This document shows, one piece after another, positions 1 to 6,230 of a DNA stretch of 29,840 nt (its first letter is position 1; each line of letters starts with the position of its first letter). The translations under genes were made by a program, and so were the position numbers. The notes under the pieces are model-generated. The model was not told the DNA's origin. It was given only the letters and a program-made list of their open reading frames with translations, and made no database searches. Source of the DNA: JANWXD01 sp037446115 (GTDB lineage Bacteria > Acidobacteriota > Terriglobia > Bryobacterales > Bryobacteraceae). The stretch covers positions 1 through 29,840 of the forward strand of contig JBBIJF010000041.1 of the NCBI GenBank assembly GCA_037446115.1, given 5' to 3'.

Positions 1-60
1 GTCGTCCCGGCCGGCTTCTCCAAGACTGGCCCGTCAAGCCGCCTTCCGTCTTGCGCACCC

Positions 61-109
61 CGCTGGGTGTCCGTCTGCGCGCACGTTCCTCGAAACGGGA
101 CACCCAGCG
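61..109. repeat. 12-bp perfect inverted repeat (hairpin)
   Basis: CGCTGGGTGTCC at 61-72 is exactly complementary to GGACACCCAGCG at 98-109, with a 25-nt loop. No T-tract follows, so it is not a classical intrinsic terminator. It may be an RNA hairpin, the terminator of a gene outside the window, or an operator. Confidence 0.6.
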
Positions 110-228
110 TGCGGCGATGTTTCGCCCCCGCCCACAGCCTTGGTGTACTCCTGCGAGCTTGCGTTTGCCCCCAGGAAACCCCCTTCGGCCGCATCTCCCT
201 CCAGAACCCCTCCTGCGCGTCTCCGTTG

Positions 229-237
229 TGCTATCAT
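229..237 (+). promoter_or_regulatory. Putative extended -10 promoter for the BNR/MoaD pair
   Basis: TGCTATCAT at 229-237 fits an extended -10 element (TGn followed by a TATAAT-like hexamer). No clear -35 box is seen, as is usual for extended -10 promoters. The predicted transcript would start near 244 and have a leader of about 60 nt before the GTG at 303. Confidence 0.4.
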
Positions 238-302
238 GGTTCGAGCGTCCGCACGGAACACCCCGGTTCTCCGGCGGCGACTTTTCCTTCAGAGGAGCAC
301 CT

Positions 303-1418
303 GTGAGCACAGTCCGAGTACTCGTTGGCACGCGCAAAGGCGCGTTCATTTTAACTGCGGACGGAACCCGGCGCGATTGGAGCGTCAGCGGCCCGTTCTT
401 CGGCGGCTGGGAAGTCTACCACATTCAGGGCTCGCCCGCCGATCCCAACCGCCTGTACGCCTCCCAATCGAACGGCTGGTTTGGCCAGCTCATCCAGCGC
501 TCGAGCGACGGCGGCCGCACGTGGGAGCCGGTAGGTAACCAGTTCGCCTACGAAGGGGAACTCGGAACGCATCAGTTCTTTGACGGAACCTCCCAGCCCT
601 GGAAATTTAAACGCGTCTGGCACCTTGCACCCGCTCCAGACGACCCCGACACGGTCTACGCGGGCGTGGAGGACGCCGCCCTGTTTCGCACCACCGACGG
701 AGGTGCCACTTGGCACGAACTGCCCGGCCTGCGCCGCCACGACTCGTCCTCGGGCTGGCATCCGGGCGCCGGCGGTCTCGGCCTCCACACCATCCTCCTC
801 GGCCCCGACGCTTCCGGTCGCATCCTGGTCGCCATTTCCGCCGCCGGCGTCTTTCGCAGCGACGACGGAGGCGCCACCTGGCATCCCGCCAATCGAGGCC
901 TGCGGTCCGAATTCTTGCCGGATCCCGGCGCCGAAGTCGGCCACTGTGTCCACCGCATCGCCATGCACCCTTCCCGTCCCGACGTGCTGTTCATGCAGAA
1001 GCACTGGGACGTGATGCGCAGCGACGACGGCGGCCGCAGCTGGCGCGAAGTCAGCGGCGACCTGCCCAGCGATTTCGGATTCCCCATCGCCGTCCACGCC
1101 CACGAGCCGGAGACCGTCTACGTCATACCCATCAAGAGCGATTCGGAACACTATCCTCCGGAAGGCAGGCTGCGCGTCTACCGCAGCCGCACCGGCGGCG
1201 GCCAGTGGGAGCCGCTCACGCGCGGCCTGCCGCAGAAGGACTGCTACGTCAACGTGCTCCGCGAAGCCATGGCCGTGGATGCACTGGAGCCCTGCGGCGT
1301 CTACTTCGGCACCACCGGAGGACAGGTCTACGTGTCCGCCGACGCCGGCGACGCCTGGGCACCCATCGTGCGCGACCTGCCTCCCGTGCTTTCCATCGAG
1401 GTCCAGACCCTGGCATGA
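303..1418 (+). CDS. Asp-box (BNR/sialidase-like) beta-propeller protein
   Basis: This 371-residue protein carries six Asp-box motifs (S/T-x-D-x-G-x-T-W type), for example SSDGGRTW, TTDGGATW, SDDGGATW and SDDGGRSW, plus two degenerate copies near the C-terminus. They mark successive blades of a sialidase/VPS10-type propeller. The GTG start at 303 is chosen because AGAGGAG lies 5-6 nt upstream and the protein then begins STVRVLVGTRKGAF, directly with the first blade. The frame is open upstream to 51, but that extension looks like noise. There is no signal peptide, so a cytosolic location is expected, unlike secreted sialidases. I do not see the arginine triad needed to call it a true sialidase, so the catalytic role is unknown. 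Its stop overlaps the next start (ATGA), implying translational coupling with the MoaD-like protein. Confidence 0.85.
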   Translation: MSTVRVLVGTRKGAFILTADGTRRDWSVSGPFFGGWEVYHIQGSPADPNRLYASQSNGWFGQLIQRSSDGGRTWEPVGNQFAYEGELGTHQFFDGTSQPWKFKRVWHLAPAPDDPDTVYAGVEDAALFRTTDGGATWHELPGLRRHDSSSGWHPGAGGLGLHTILLGPDASGRILVAISAAGVFRSDDGGATWHPANRGLRSEFLPDPGAEVGHCVHRIAMHPSRPDVLFMQKHWDVMRSDDGGRSWREVSGDLPSDFGFPIAVHAHEPETVYVIPIKSDSEHYPPEGRLRVYRSRTGGGQWEPLTRGLPQKDCYVNVLREAMAVDALEPCGVYFGTTGGQVYVSADAGDAWAPIVRDLPPVLSIEVQTLA

Positions 1419-1711
1419 TCCGCGTCCTGCTTCCCTGGCACCTGCGGAACCTGGCCGGCGTCGAAGCAGAGGTCCGGCTCGAAGTCGCCGGCCCGCTCAC
1501 GCAGGCCGCCCTGCTCGATGCCCTGGAGGCAAAGTACCCCGTGCTGCGCGGCACCATCCGCGACTTTGCCACCGGCGTGCGCCGCCCCTACATCCGCTTC
1601 TTCGCCTGCGGCGAGGATCTGTCGAACCAGCCGCCGCACGCTCCGCTGCCCGAAGACGTCGCCGCCGGCCGCGAACCCTTTCTCGTCGTCGGCGCCGTGG
1701 CCGGAGGCTGA
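1415..1711 (+). CDS. MoaD/ThiS-family ubiquitin-like sulfur carrier
   Basis: This is a 98-residue beta-grasp protein beginning MIRVLLPWHLRNLAG and ending VVGAVAGG. The C-terminal Gly-Gly is the hallmark of MoaD/ThiS carriers, which are adenylylated by an E1-like enzyme and then carry sulfur as a thiocarboxylate. MoaD donates that sulfur to molybdopterin precursor Z and ThiS to the thiazole of thiamin. The protein is slightly longer than typical MoaD (about 80-90 residues). Its ATG overlaps the stop of the upstream propeller gene (ATGA at 1415-1418), so the two are probably co-translated. No MoaE, ThiG or E1-like partner is encoded in this window, so the acceptor pathway is unknown. A molybdoenzyme operon lies about 4 kb downstream but is a separate transcription unit. 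Confidence 0.82.
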   Translation: MIRVLLPWHLRNLAGVEAEVRLEVAGPLTQAALLDALEAKYPVLRGTIRDFATGVRRPYIRFFACGEDLSNQPPHAPLPEDVAAGREPFLVVGAVAGG

Positions 1712-1717
1712 GCTCGA

Positions 1718-2461
1718 TCAGTACTCCACACTGACCAGAAACAGACCGCAGGCCGGCGCCGTCGGGCCCGCCTTGAACGCCACGCCCGGGCGGAGCCACT
1801 GCGCAATGTCCTCGCGCCGCAGATTGCCCTTGCCCACTTCCAGCAGCACGCCCACCATATTGCGCACCATGTGCTTCAGAAACCCGCTGCCGCGCACGCG
1901 GTAGAGCAGGCGATCGCCCGCCGCCTCCGCCCGCGAGGAAAAAATGGTCCGCACTTTCGAGCCCCCGAGCGCGTCTTTTTCGTCCGCTGCCGCAAACGCC
2001 GAAAAGTCGTGCGTCCCTTCGAACACCGGCGCGGCCGCCACGATGCTCTCCACCGCAAGCGGGTAGGGATGGTGGTGCACGTAGCGCCGCTCAAACGGCG
2101 AGCAGATCTCGCTCAGCACGATCCGGTATTCGTACGTCTTCGCCTTCGCCGCGCGGCGCGGATCAAAGTTCGGGTCGGCTTCCTCCGCCCCGAGCACCCG
2201 GATGGCGGGCGGCAGCAGCCGGTTCAGCGCCCGCCGCAGATTTGCCACCGGAATCGGATTTTCAATCGAGCAGGCCGCCACCTGCGCCAGCGCGTGCACG
2301 CCCGCATCCGTGCGCCCCGAGCCGAGCACTTTCACCGGCCGGCCCTCGATCTCGGAGACCGCTCTCTCGAGGCTGCCTTGAATGGTCGGCAGATCCGGCT
2401 GCACCTGCCAGCCGTGAAACTCCGTACCGTCGTAGGCCACCGTCAGTTTGATGCGCCGCAT
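1718..2461 (-). CDS. truA: tRNA pseudouridine(38-40) synthase TruA
   Basis: TruA isomerises uridines 38-40 in the anticodon arm of tRNAs. The 247-residue protein starts MRRIKLTVAYDGTEFHGWQ, the family's N-terminal signature, and contains GSGRTDAGVHA with the catalytic Asp at residue 52. The C-terminal half includes FLKHMVRNMVG, the conserved RNA-binding motif, and it ends ACGLFLVSVEY as expected. I chose the ATG at 2461 because family members begin here and the length is typical. The frame is open further upstream (to 2551), but that part would overlap pyrE and has no family similarity that I can see. It lies 38 bp downstream of pyrE on the same strand and converges with the MoaD-like gene, 6 bp apart. 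Confidence 0.95.
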   Translation of the reverse strand: MRRIKLTVAYDGTEFHGWQVQPDLPTIQGSLERAVSEIEGRPVKVLGSGRTDAGVHALAQVAACSIENPIPVANLRRALNRLLPPAIRVLGAEEADPNFDPRRAAKAKTYEYRIVLSEICSPFERRYVHHHPYPLAVESIVAAAPVFEGTHDFSAFAAADEKDALGGSKVRTIFSSRAEAAGDRLLYRVRGSGFLKHMVRNMVGVLLEVGKGNLRREDIAQWLRPGVAFKAGPTAPACGLFLVSVEY

Positions 2462-2499
2462 CTTGAAGCCGGAAACGCGGCCTGCCCGCACGCTTCCGG

Positions 2500-3093
2500 T
2501 TAAGGCGTCTTGCGCGAGCCGGGCTTGACGAGGGGCACGCCCTGCCGGCACAGAGGGCAGCGGTCCGGCGGATAGGTCGTCACTTGCAGCGTGGCCAGCG
2601 CCACACGCGGCACCCCCACCTCCGCCTCCCCGCCGCTGCGGTCAATGATCGAAGCCGCCGCCAGCACGCGCCCTCCGCTGCGCTCGATCAGCGAGACCAC
2701 CTCTCGCGTGCTCCCTCCGGTCGTCACCACGTCTTCCACCACCACCGCAGCCTCTCCCGGCGCCACGGCGAAGCCGCGCCGCAGCGCCATCTCCCCGCCG
2801 GACTCGCGCTCGGCGAAGACAAACCGCGCCCCCAGCGCCCGCGCCGTTTCGTGGCCGATGATCACGCCGCCCAGCGCGGGCGAGGCCACCACCTCCACGC
2901 CGCCGCGCACCCAGGGCGCCAGCGCGCCGGCCAGCTCCCGCCCGAGCCGTTCGGCGTGCTCCGGGTACTGCAACACCAGGGCGCACTGCAGATACTCGGG
3001 GCTGTGCAGCCCGCTGGTAAGTCGGAAATGCCCGTGCAAATACGCGCCCGCGCGCTCGAACAGCTCCAGTAGCTCGCCGGCTTGCAGCGCCAC
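2500..3093 (-). CDS. pyrE: Orotate phosphoribosyltransferase
   Basis: PyrE converts orotate and PRPP to orotidine 5'-monophosphate in pyrimidine synthesis. The 197-residue protein carries the PRPP-binding loop VVVEDVVTTGGST at about residues 117-129, and a type-I phosphoribosyltransferase fold is expected. FRLTSGLHSPEY near the N-terminus is the orotate-site region. The C-terminus has a CPLC pair seen in some bacterial PyrE proteins. The start is GTG at 3093, giving MALQAGELLELF. There is no Shine-Dalgarno sequence, and a TGGTATGCT extended -10 element lies just 8 nt upstream, suggesting a leaderless mRNA. truA follows on the same strand. Confidence 0.95.
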   Translation of the reverse strand: MALQAGELLELFERAGAYLHGHFRLTSGLHSPEYLQCALVLQYPEHAERLGRELAGALAPWVRGGVEVVASPALGGVIIGHETARALGARFVFAERESGGEMALRRGFAVAPGEAAVVVEDVVTTGGSTREVVSLIERSGGRVLAAASIIDRSGGEAEVGVPRVALATLQVTTYPPDRCPLCRQGVPLVKPGSRKTP

Positions 3094-3101
3094 AAAGCGC
3101 T

Positions 3102-3110
3102 AGCATACCA
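3102..3110 (-). promoter_or_regulatory. Extended -10 element abutting pyrE (leaderless candidate)
   Basis: On the minus strand TGGTATGCT (TGn plus a TATAAT-like hexamer) ends 8 nt before the GTG start codon of pyrE. Transcription from such an element would begin at or within 1-2 nt of the start codon, leaving no room for a ribosome binding site. Confidence 0.45.
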
Positions 3111-3222
3111 TTGGGGTTCAGGGAACAGAGGGCGCGCGGTTTGCGTCTTTGGGTGGGTGGAGAGTTCCACTGAGCAAAGCAGCCGATCCTGCGTGTCCAA
3201 ATCAGTTCACAGGAAAAAGCCT

Positions 3223-5163
3223 ATGGACCTTCGAGCCATCGTGTGTGTAAGTCTGTCCGTGTGGCTGGCCGCCGCGCCGCTCGGCGCCGCGGACCAGCCG
3301 GCCAACCAGACGGCAAGCTCCGTCCCCACCGGACGGAAATGGTTCAGCGCCTACCGCTTCCGCGAGGAGGCGCCCGTCAACCTGGCCAACTCCGGCCGCC
3401 TGGATGCGCTGCTGCGGGCCGGGAAGATCTACCTGTCGCTGCAGGACGCCATCGCGCTCGCGCTCGAGAACAATCTCGACATCGAGCTGCAGCGCTACGG
3501 GCCGCGCATCGCCGACTCCGACATCCTGCGCGCCGAAGCCGGCGGCCTGCTGCGCGGCGTGCCCACCAGCGTCGCGCGCGGAGCCACCAGCGCCGTGGCC
3601 CAGGCCACCGGCACCGCCGGAGGCCAGACCGGAGGAGCTCCGGCCGCCGCCGGCGGCGGCGAAGCCGTCACCGCGGGCGGCGCCATCATCACCACCACCG
3701 GCACCGCCATCCCCAACCTCGACCCCGTCATCACCGCTGTGTATAACTGGAGCCACCGCACCATTCCCCAGACCAACTCCTTCACCACCGGCACCAACTC
3801 GCTGATCATCAAAAACACCACGGGCAACTTCGTCCTGCGGAAAGGATTTCTCACCGGAACCTCCCTGGAGTTCGGCTGGAACAACAGCGCCTCGGAAACC
3901 AATGCCGGCCGCAGCGATTTCAATCCCTCCACCACCGCCAACTTCAACCTCACCGTGACGCAGCATCTGCTCCAGGGCTTCGGCATCGCCGTCAACAACC
4001 GCAACATCCGCATCGCGCGCAACAACCGCCGCGTCAGCGACCTCGTGTTCCGCCAGCAGGTCATCAACACCGTCGCCTCCGTGGTCAATCTCTACTGGGA
4101 TCTGGTGAGCTTCAACGAGGACGTCAAGGTCAAGCGCCAGGCACTGGCGCTCGCCGAGAAGCTTTACAACGACAACAAGAAACAGGTGGAGATCGGAACC
4201 CTGGCGCCCATCGAGATCGTGCGCGCCGAAGCCGAAGTCGCCCGCGCCCAGCAGGAACTCACCGTGGCGGAAACGCGCGTGCTCCAGCAGGAAACCATCC
4301 TGAAGAACGCGCTGAGCCGGACCGGTGTGGCCAGCCCGCTGCTCGCCGACGCCCGCATCGTCCCCACCGACACCATCCGCATGCCCGAAGTGGAGCCGGT
4401 GGAGCCGATTCAAGACCTGGTCGCCCGGGCCCTCGACCTCCGCCCCGAACTGCAGCAGTCCCGGCTGTCGGTCGAAAACACCAAGATCGGTCTGGAAGGC
4501 ACCAAGAGCGCGCTGCGCCCGTCGCTGGATCTGGTGGCCAGCCTCCAGAACAACGCGCTGGCCGGGCAGATCAATGCGCTCCCCATTCCGCCCATCCCCG
4601 GGACCAACATCTCGGTGCCGCGTAATCCGGCCAACGTGGACCCCTTCTTCATCGGAGGCTACGGCACCGTCCTCGGCCAGCTGTTTCGCCGCAACTTCCC
4701 CGACTACGGCATCGGCTTCCAGCTCAACATCCCGCTGCGCAACCGCGCCGCCCAGGCCGACATGATCCGCGACCAGCTCACGCTCCGGCAGCAGGAGATC
4801 CGCCAGCAGCAACTCATCAACCAGATCCGGCTGGACGTCACCAATGCCCTGATCGCGCTCCAGCAGGCGCGCGCCAGTTATCAGGCCGCCATGAAAGCCC
4901 GCGTGTTGCAGGAACAGACTCTGGAGGCCGAAGAGAAAAAGTACGCTCTCGGCGCCTCGACCATCTTTTTCGTCATTCAGGCGCAGCGCGATCTGGCGCA
5001 GGCCCGTTCGGCCGAGGTCGCCTCCCTGAGCGCCTACGTCAAGGCCAAAGCCGAACTGGATCGCGCCACGGGACAAATCCTCGAGGTCTACAACATCTCC
5101 CTGGAGGAAGCCATGCGCGGTCAGGTGTCCCGTCCCCCCGCGCCGGTGCCCGGAGCCGAGTGA
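3223..5163 (+). CDS. TolC-family outer-membrane efflux protein
   Basis: This 646-residue protein has a signal peptide (MDLRAIVCVS to about residue 22, ending LGAAD). Two TolC/OEP repeats follow, rich in long heptad helices. Examples are LYNDNKKQVEIGTLAPIEI near the middle and EEKKYALGASTIFFVIQAQRDL near the end, both typical of the family. TolC proteins trimerise into an outer-membrane barrel with a periplasmic helical tunnel for RND, MFS or ABC exporters. It is longer than the usual 430-500 residues. Part of the excess is an Ala/Gly/Thr-rich insert at about residues 110-165, inside the first repeat. ATG 3223 is preceded by AGGA at 3211-3214. No inner-membrane pump or adaptor gene is adjacent, so the substrate is unknown. 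Confidence 0.88.
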   Translation: MDLRAIVCVSLSVWLAAAPLGAADQPANQTASSVPTGRKWFSAYRFREEAPVNLANSGRLDALLRAGKIYLSLQDAIALALENNLDIELQRYGPRIADSDILRAEAGGLLRGVPTSVARGATSAVAQATGTAGGQTGGAPAAAGGGEAVTAGGAIITTTGTAIPNLDPVITAVYNWSHRTIPQTNSFTTGTNSLIIKNTTGNFVLRKGFLTGTSLEFGWNNSASETNAGRSDFNPSTTANFNLTVTQHLLQGFGIAVNNRNIRIARNNRRVSDLVFRQQVINTVASVVNLYWDLVSFNEDVKVKRQALALAEKLYNDNKKQVEIGTLAPIEIVRAEAEVARAQQELTVAETRVLQQETILKNALSRTGVASPLLADARIVPTDTIRMPEVEPVEPIQDLVARALDLRPELQQSRLSVENTKIGLEGTKSALRPSLDLVASLQNNALAGQINALPIPPIPGTNISVPRNPANVDPFFIGGYGTVLGQLFRRNFPDYGIGFQLNIPLRNRAAQADMIRDQLTLRQQEIRQQQLINQIRLDVTNALIALQQARASYQAAMKARVLQEQTLEAEEKKYALGASTIFFVIQAQRDLAQARSAEVASLSAYVKAKAELDRATGQILEVYNISLEEAMRGQVSRPPAPVPGAE

Positions 5164-5323
5164 GACCGCGCGCTGCGCGAGTCCAGCCGTGTCCCTGAAC
5201 GGCACAGCGCTGTAGCCGGGCCGACACACAGCCCCGCGCGCGGGCGCTTGGACCTTCTGCACTTGCGGCCTTCGGGTTTGGCGTGTCAGTTGCAACCGCA
5301 CTCCGCGTGGCAAGGCTGACGAA

Positions 5324-5439
5324 GGCTCAAGGAAGTCCGGTCGTTCCCCCTCAAACCCCTTTGATGTCACGTGGTCCTTCGACAACAGCAAACTCCGAAC
5401 CTCCCATTCCCTCCATCCCGTAACCGGCTTCCTTGAGCC
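5324..5439. repeat. 17-bp imperfect inverted repeat, 81-bp spacer
   Basis: GGCTCAAGGAAGTCCGGT at 5324-5341 is the reverse complement of ACCGGCTTCCTTGAGCC at 5423-5439, apart from one extra T in the left arm. The arms are 81 bp apart. They could be the ends of a small non-coding element, or pair as a long hairpin in a transcript reading through from the TolC gene. Confidence 0.6.
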
Positions 5440-5455
5440 GCCGAAATTTTGGCGG
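5438..5455. promoter_or_regulatory. 18-bp near-palindrome upstream of hydroxylase operon
   Basis: CCGCCGAAATTTTGGCGG is symmetric except at one pair (G against T). It has an AT-rich centre and GC-rich flanks, like an operator for a dimeric regulator. It lies about 60 bp upstream of the extended -10 element and overlaps the right arm of the inverted repeat by two bases. Operator function is an inference. Confidence 0.35.
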
Positions 5456-5515
5456 GCGTGAAAATCCTGTCTGCCGGCTCCTGTAACCTGCCCGCGCTCG
5501 TTTCGCGCCTTGTTG

Positions 5516-5524
5516 TGGTATAGT
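5516..5524 (+). promoter_or_regulatory. Extended -10 promoter of molybdenum hydroxylase operon
   Basis: TGGTATAGT fits TGn plus a hexamer one base away from TATAAT. The predicted transcript start is near 5531, leaving a leader of about 60 nt. That leader carries AAAGGAAGG at 5577-5585 in front of the GTG at 5592. Confidence 0.5.
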
Positions 5525-5591
5525 CGTTTCGGTGTTTTTTCCGCAGGCCACGTCCGGCGTGGCCGCCTGACGCACGAAAGGAAGGTGTCTG

Positions 5592-6230
5592 GTGAAAAAG
5601 AGCAAACATCCTGAAGCGAAGGCGCAGCCGGTTACGGGCGTCTCGCGCCGCGGCTTCATTCGCGGCGTGGGCCTCAGCGGCGGCGCAGTCGGCCTGTTAC
5701 ATCCGGAGGCCGAGGCGGCTCCGGCTCCGGCCGTGCTCGGTCCGGGCCCCGTCCCCATCACACTTCAGATCAACGGCAAGCCGCACAAGCTCGAAGTGGA
5801 ACCCCGCGTCACGCTGCTCGACGCGCTGCGCGACCGGCTCGAGCTGACCGGCGCCAAGCGCGTCTGCGACCGCGGCACGTGCGGCGCTTGCACCGTCATC
5901 CTCGGCGGCAAGGCCGTTTACGCCTGCAGCGTACTGGCTATTGACGCCCAGGGCAAGCCCATCCAGACCGTGGAAGGCATCAACGCCGGCGGCCGCCTGC
6001 ATCCGGTCGCCGCAGCCTTCGTCAACCACGACGCGCAGCAATGCGGCTACTGCACGCCCGGGTTTGTGATGGCGGCCAAAGCGTTTCTGGACCGCAATCC
6101 CAATCCCACGCTCGAACAAGTCCGCAAGGGCCTCGGCGGCAATCTTTGCCGCTGCGGCACCTACATGGGCATCCGCCAGGCGGTGCTGGAAGCCGCCAAG
6201 CAATTGAGAGGAGGAGCACGCAATGCCTGA
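5592..6230 (+). CDS. Tat-exported 2Fe-2S subunit of a xanthine dehydrogenase-family enzyme
   Basis: This small iron-sulfur subunit passes electrons from the molybdenum centre to FAD. The N-terminus contains SRRGFIRG (residues 18-25) followed by a Gly-rich stretch, a twin-arginine signal, so the holoenzyme is probably folded in the cytoplasm and exported to the periplasm. The plant-type ferredoxin cluster uses Cys92, 97, 100 and 112. The second, helical cluster uses Cys151, 154, 186 and 188 (CGYC ... CRC), so all eight ligands are present. At 212 residues the length is normal for a Tat-bearing subunit. GTG 5592 has a strong AAAGGAAGG site upstream. The stop overlaps the start of the next gene by 8 nt. 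E. coli PaoA is a known Tat-dependent relative, so an aldehyde oxidoreductase is a reasonable but unproven guess. Confidence 0.92.
   Translation: MKKSKHPEAKAQPVTGVSRRGFIRGVGLSGGAVGLLHPEAEAAPAPAVLGPGPVPITLQINGKPHKLEVEPRVTLLDALRDRLELTGAKRVCDRGTCGACTVILGGKAVYACSVLAIDAQGKPIQTVEGINAGGRLHPVAAAFVNHDAQQCGYCTPGFVMAAKAFLDRNPNPTLEQVRKGLGGNLCRCGTYMGIRQAVLEAAKQLRGGARNA

Larger units (their letters stand above)
1..302. other. Gene-free leading stretch
   Basis: I see no convincing gene here. The short reading frames on both strands are rich in Arg, Pro and Ala, match no family I recognise and lack good ribosome binding sites. The stretch holds a 12-bp perfect inverted repeat (61-109) and the probable promoter and leader of the gene starting at 303. 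It could include the 3' flank of a gene lying to the left of the window. Confidence 0.6.
5164..5591. other. 428-bp intergenic region with inverted repeat and promoter
   Basis: No gene is supported here; minus-strand frames in this stretch are low-complexity shadows. It contains a 17-bp inverted repeat with one extra base (5324-5341 and 5423-5439), an adjoining 18-bp near-palindrome (5438-5455), and the extended -10 element of the molybdenum hydroxylase operon (5516-5524). The part from 5164 to about 5320 shows nothing I can name. Confidence 0.6.

Noticed and set aside
303..1418. Calling the Asp-box protein a true exo-alpha-sialidase
   Set aside because: Asp-boxes occur in many propellers. 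I cannot see the sialidase arginine triad, and there is no signal peptide.
3202..5391. 729-residue minus-strand open frame antisense to the TolC gene
   Set aside because: It is a shadow of a GC-rich gene. It is rich in Gly, Val, Asp and Ala with no domain, whereas the plus strand encodes a clear TolC-family protein.
5351..5761. 136-residue minus-strand frame in the TolC-hydroxylase gap
   Set aside because: Low-complexity composition, no ribosome binding site, and it overlaps the start of the Tat-signal gene on the other strand.
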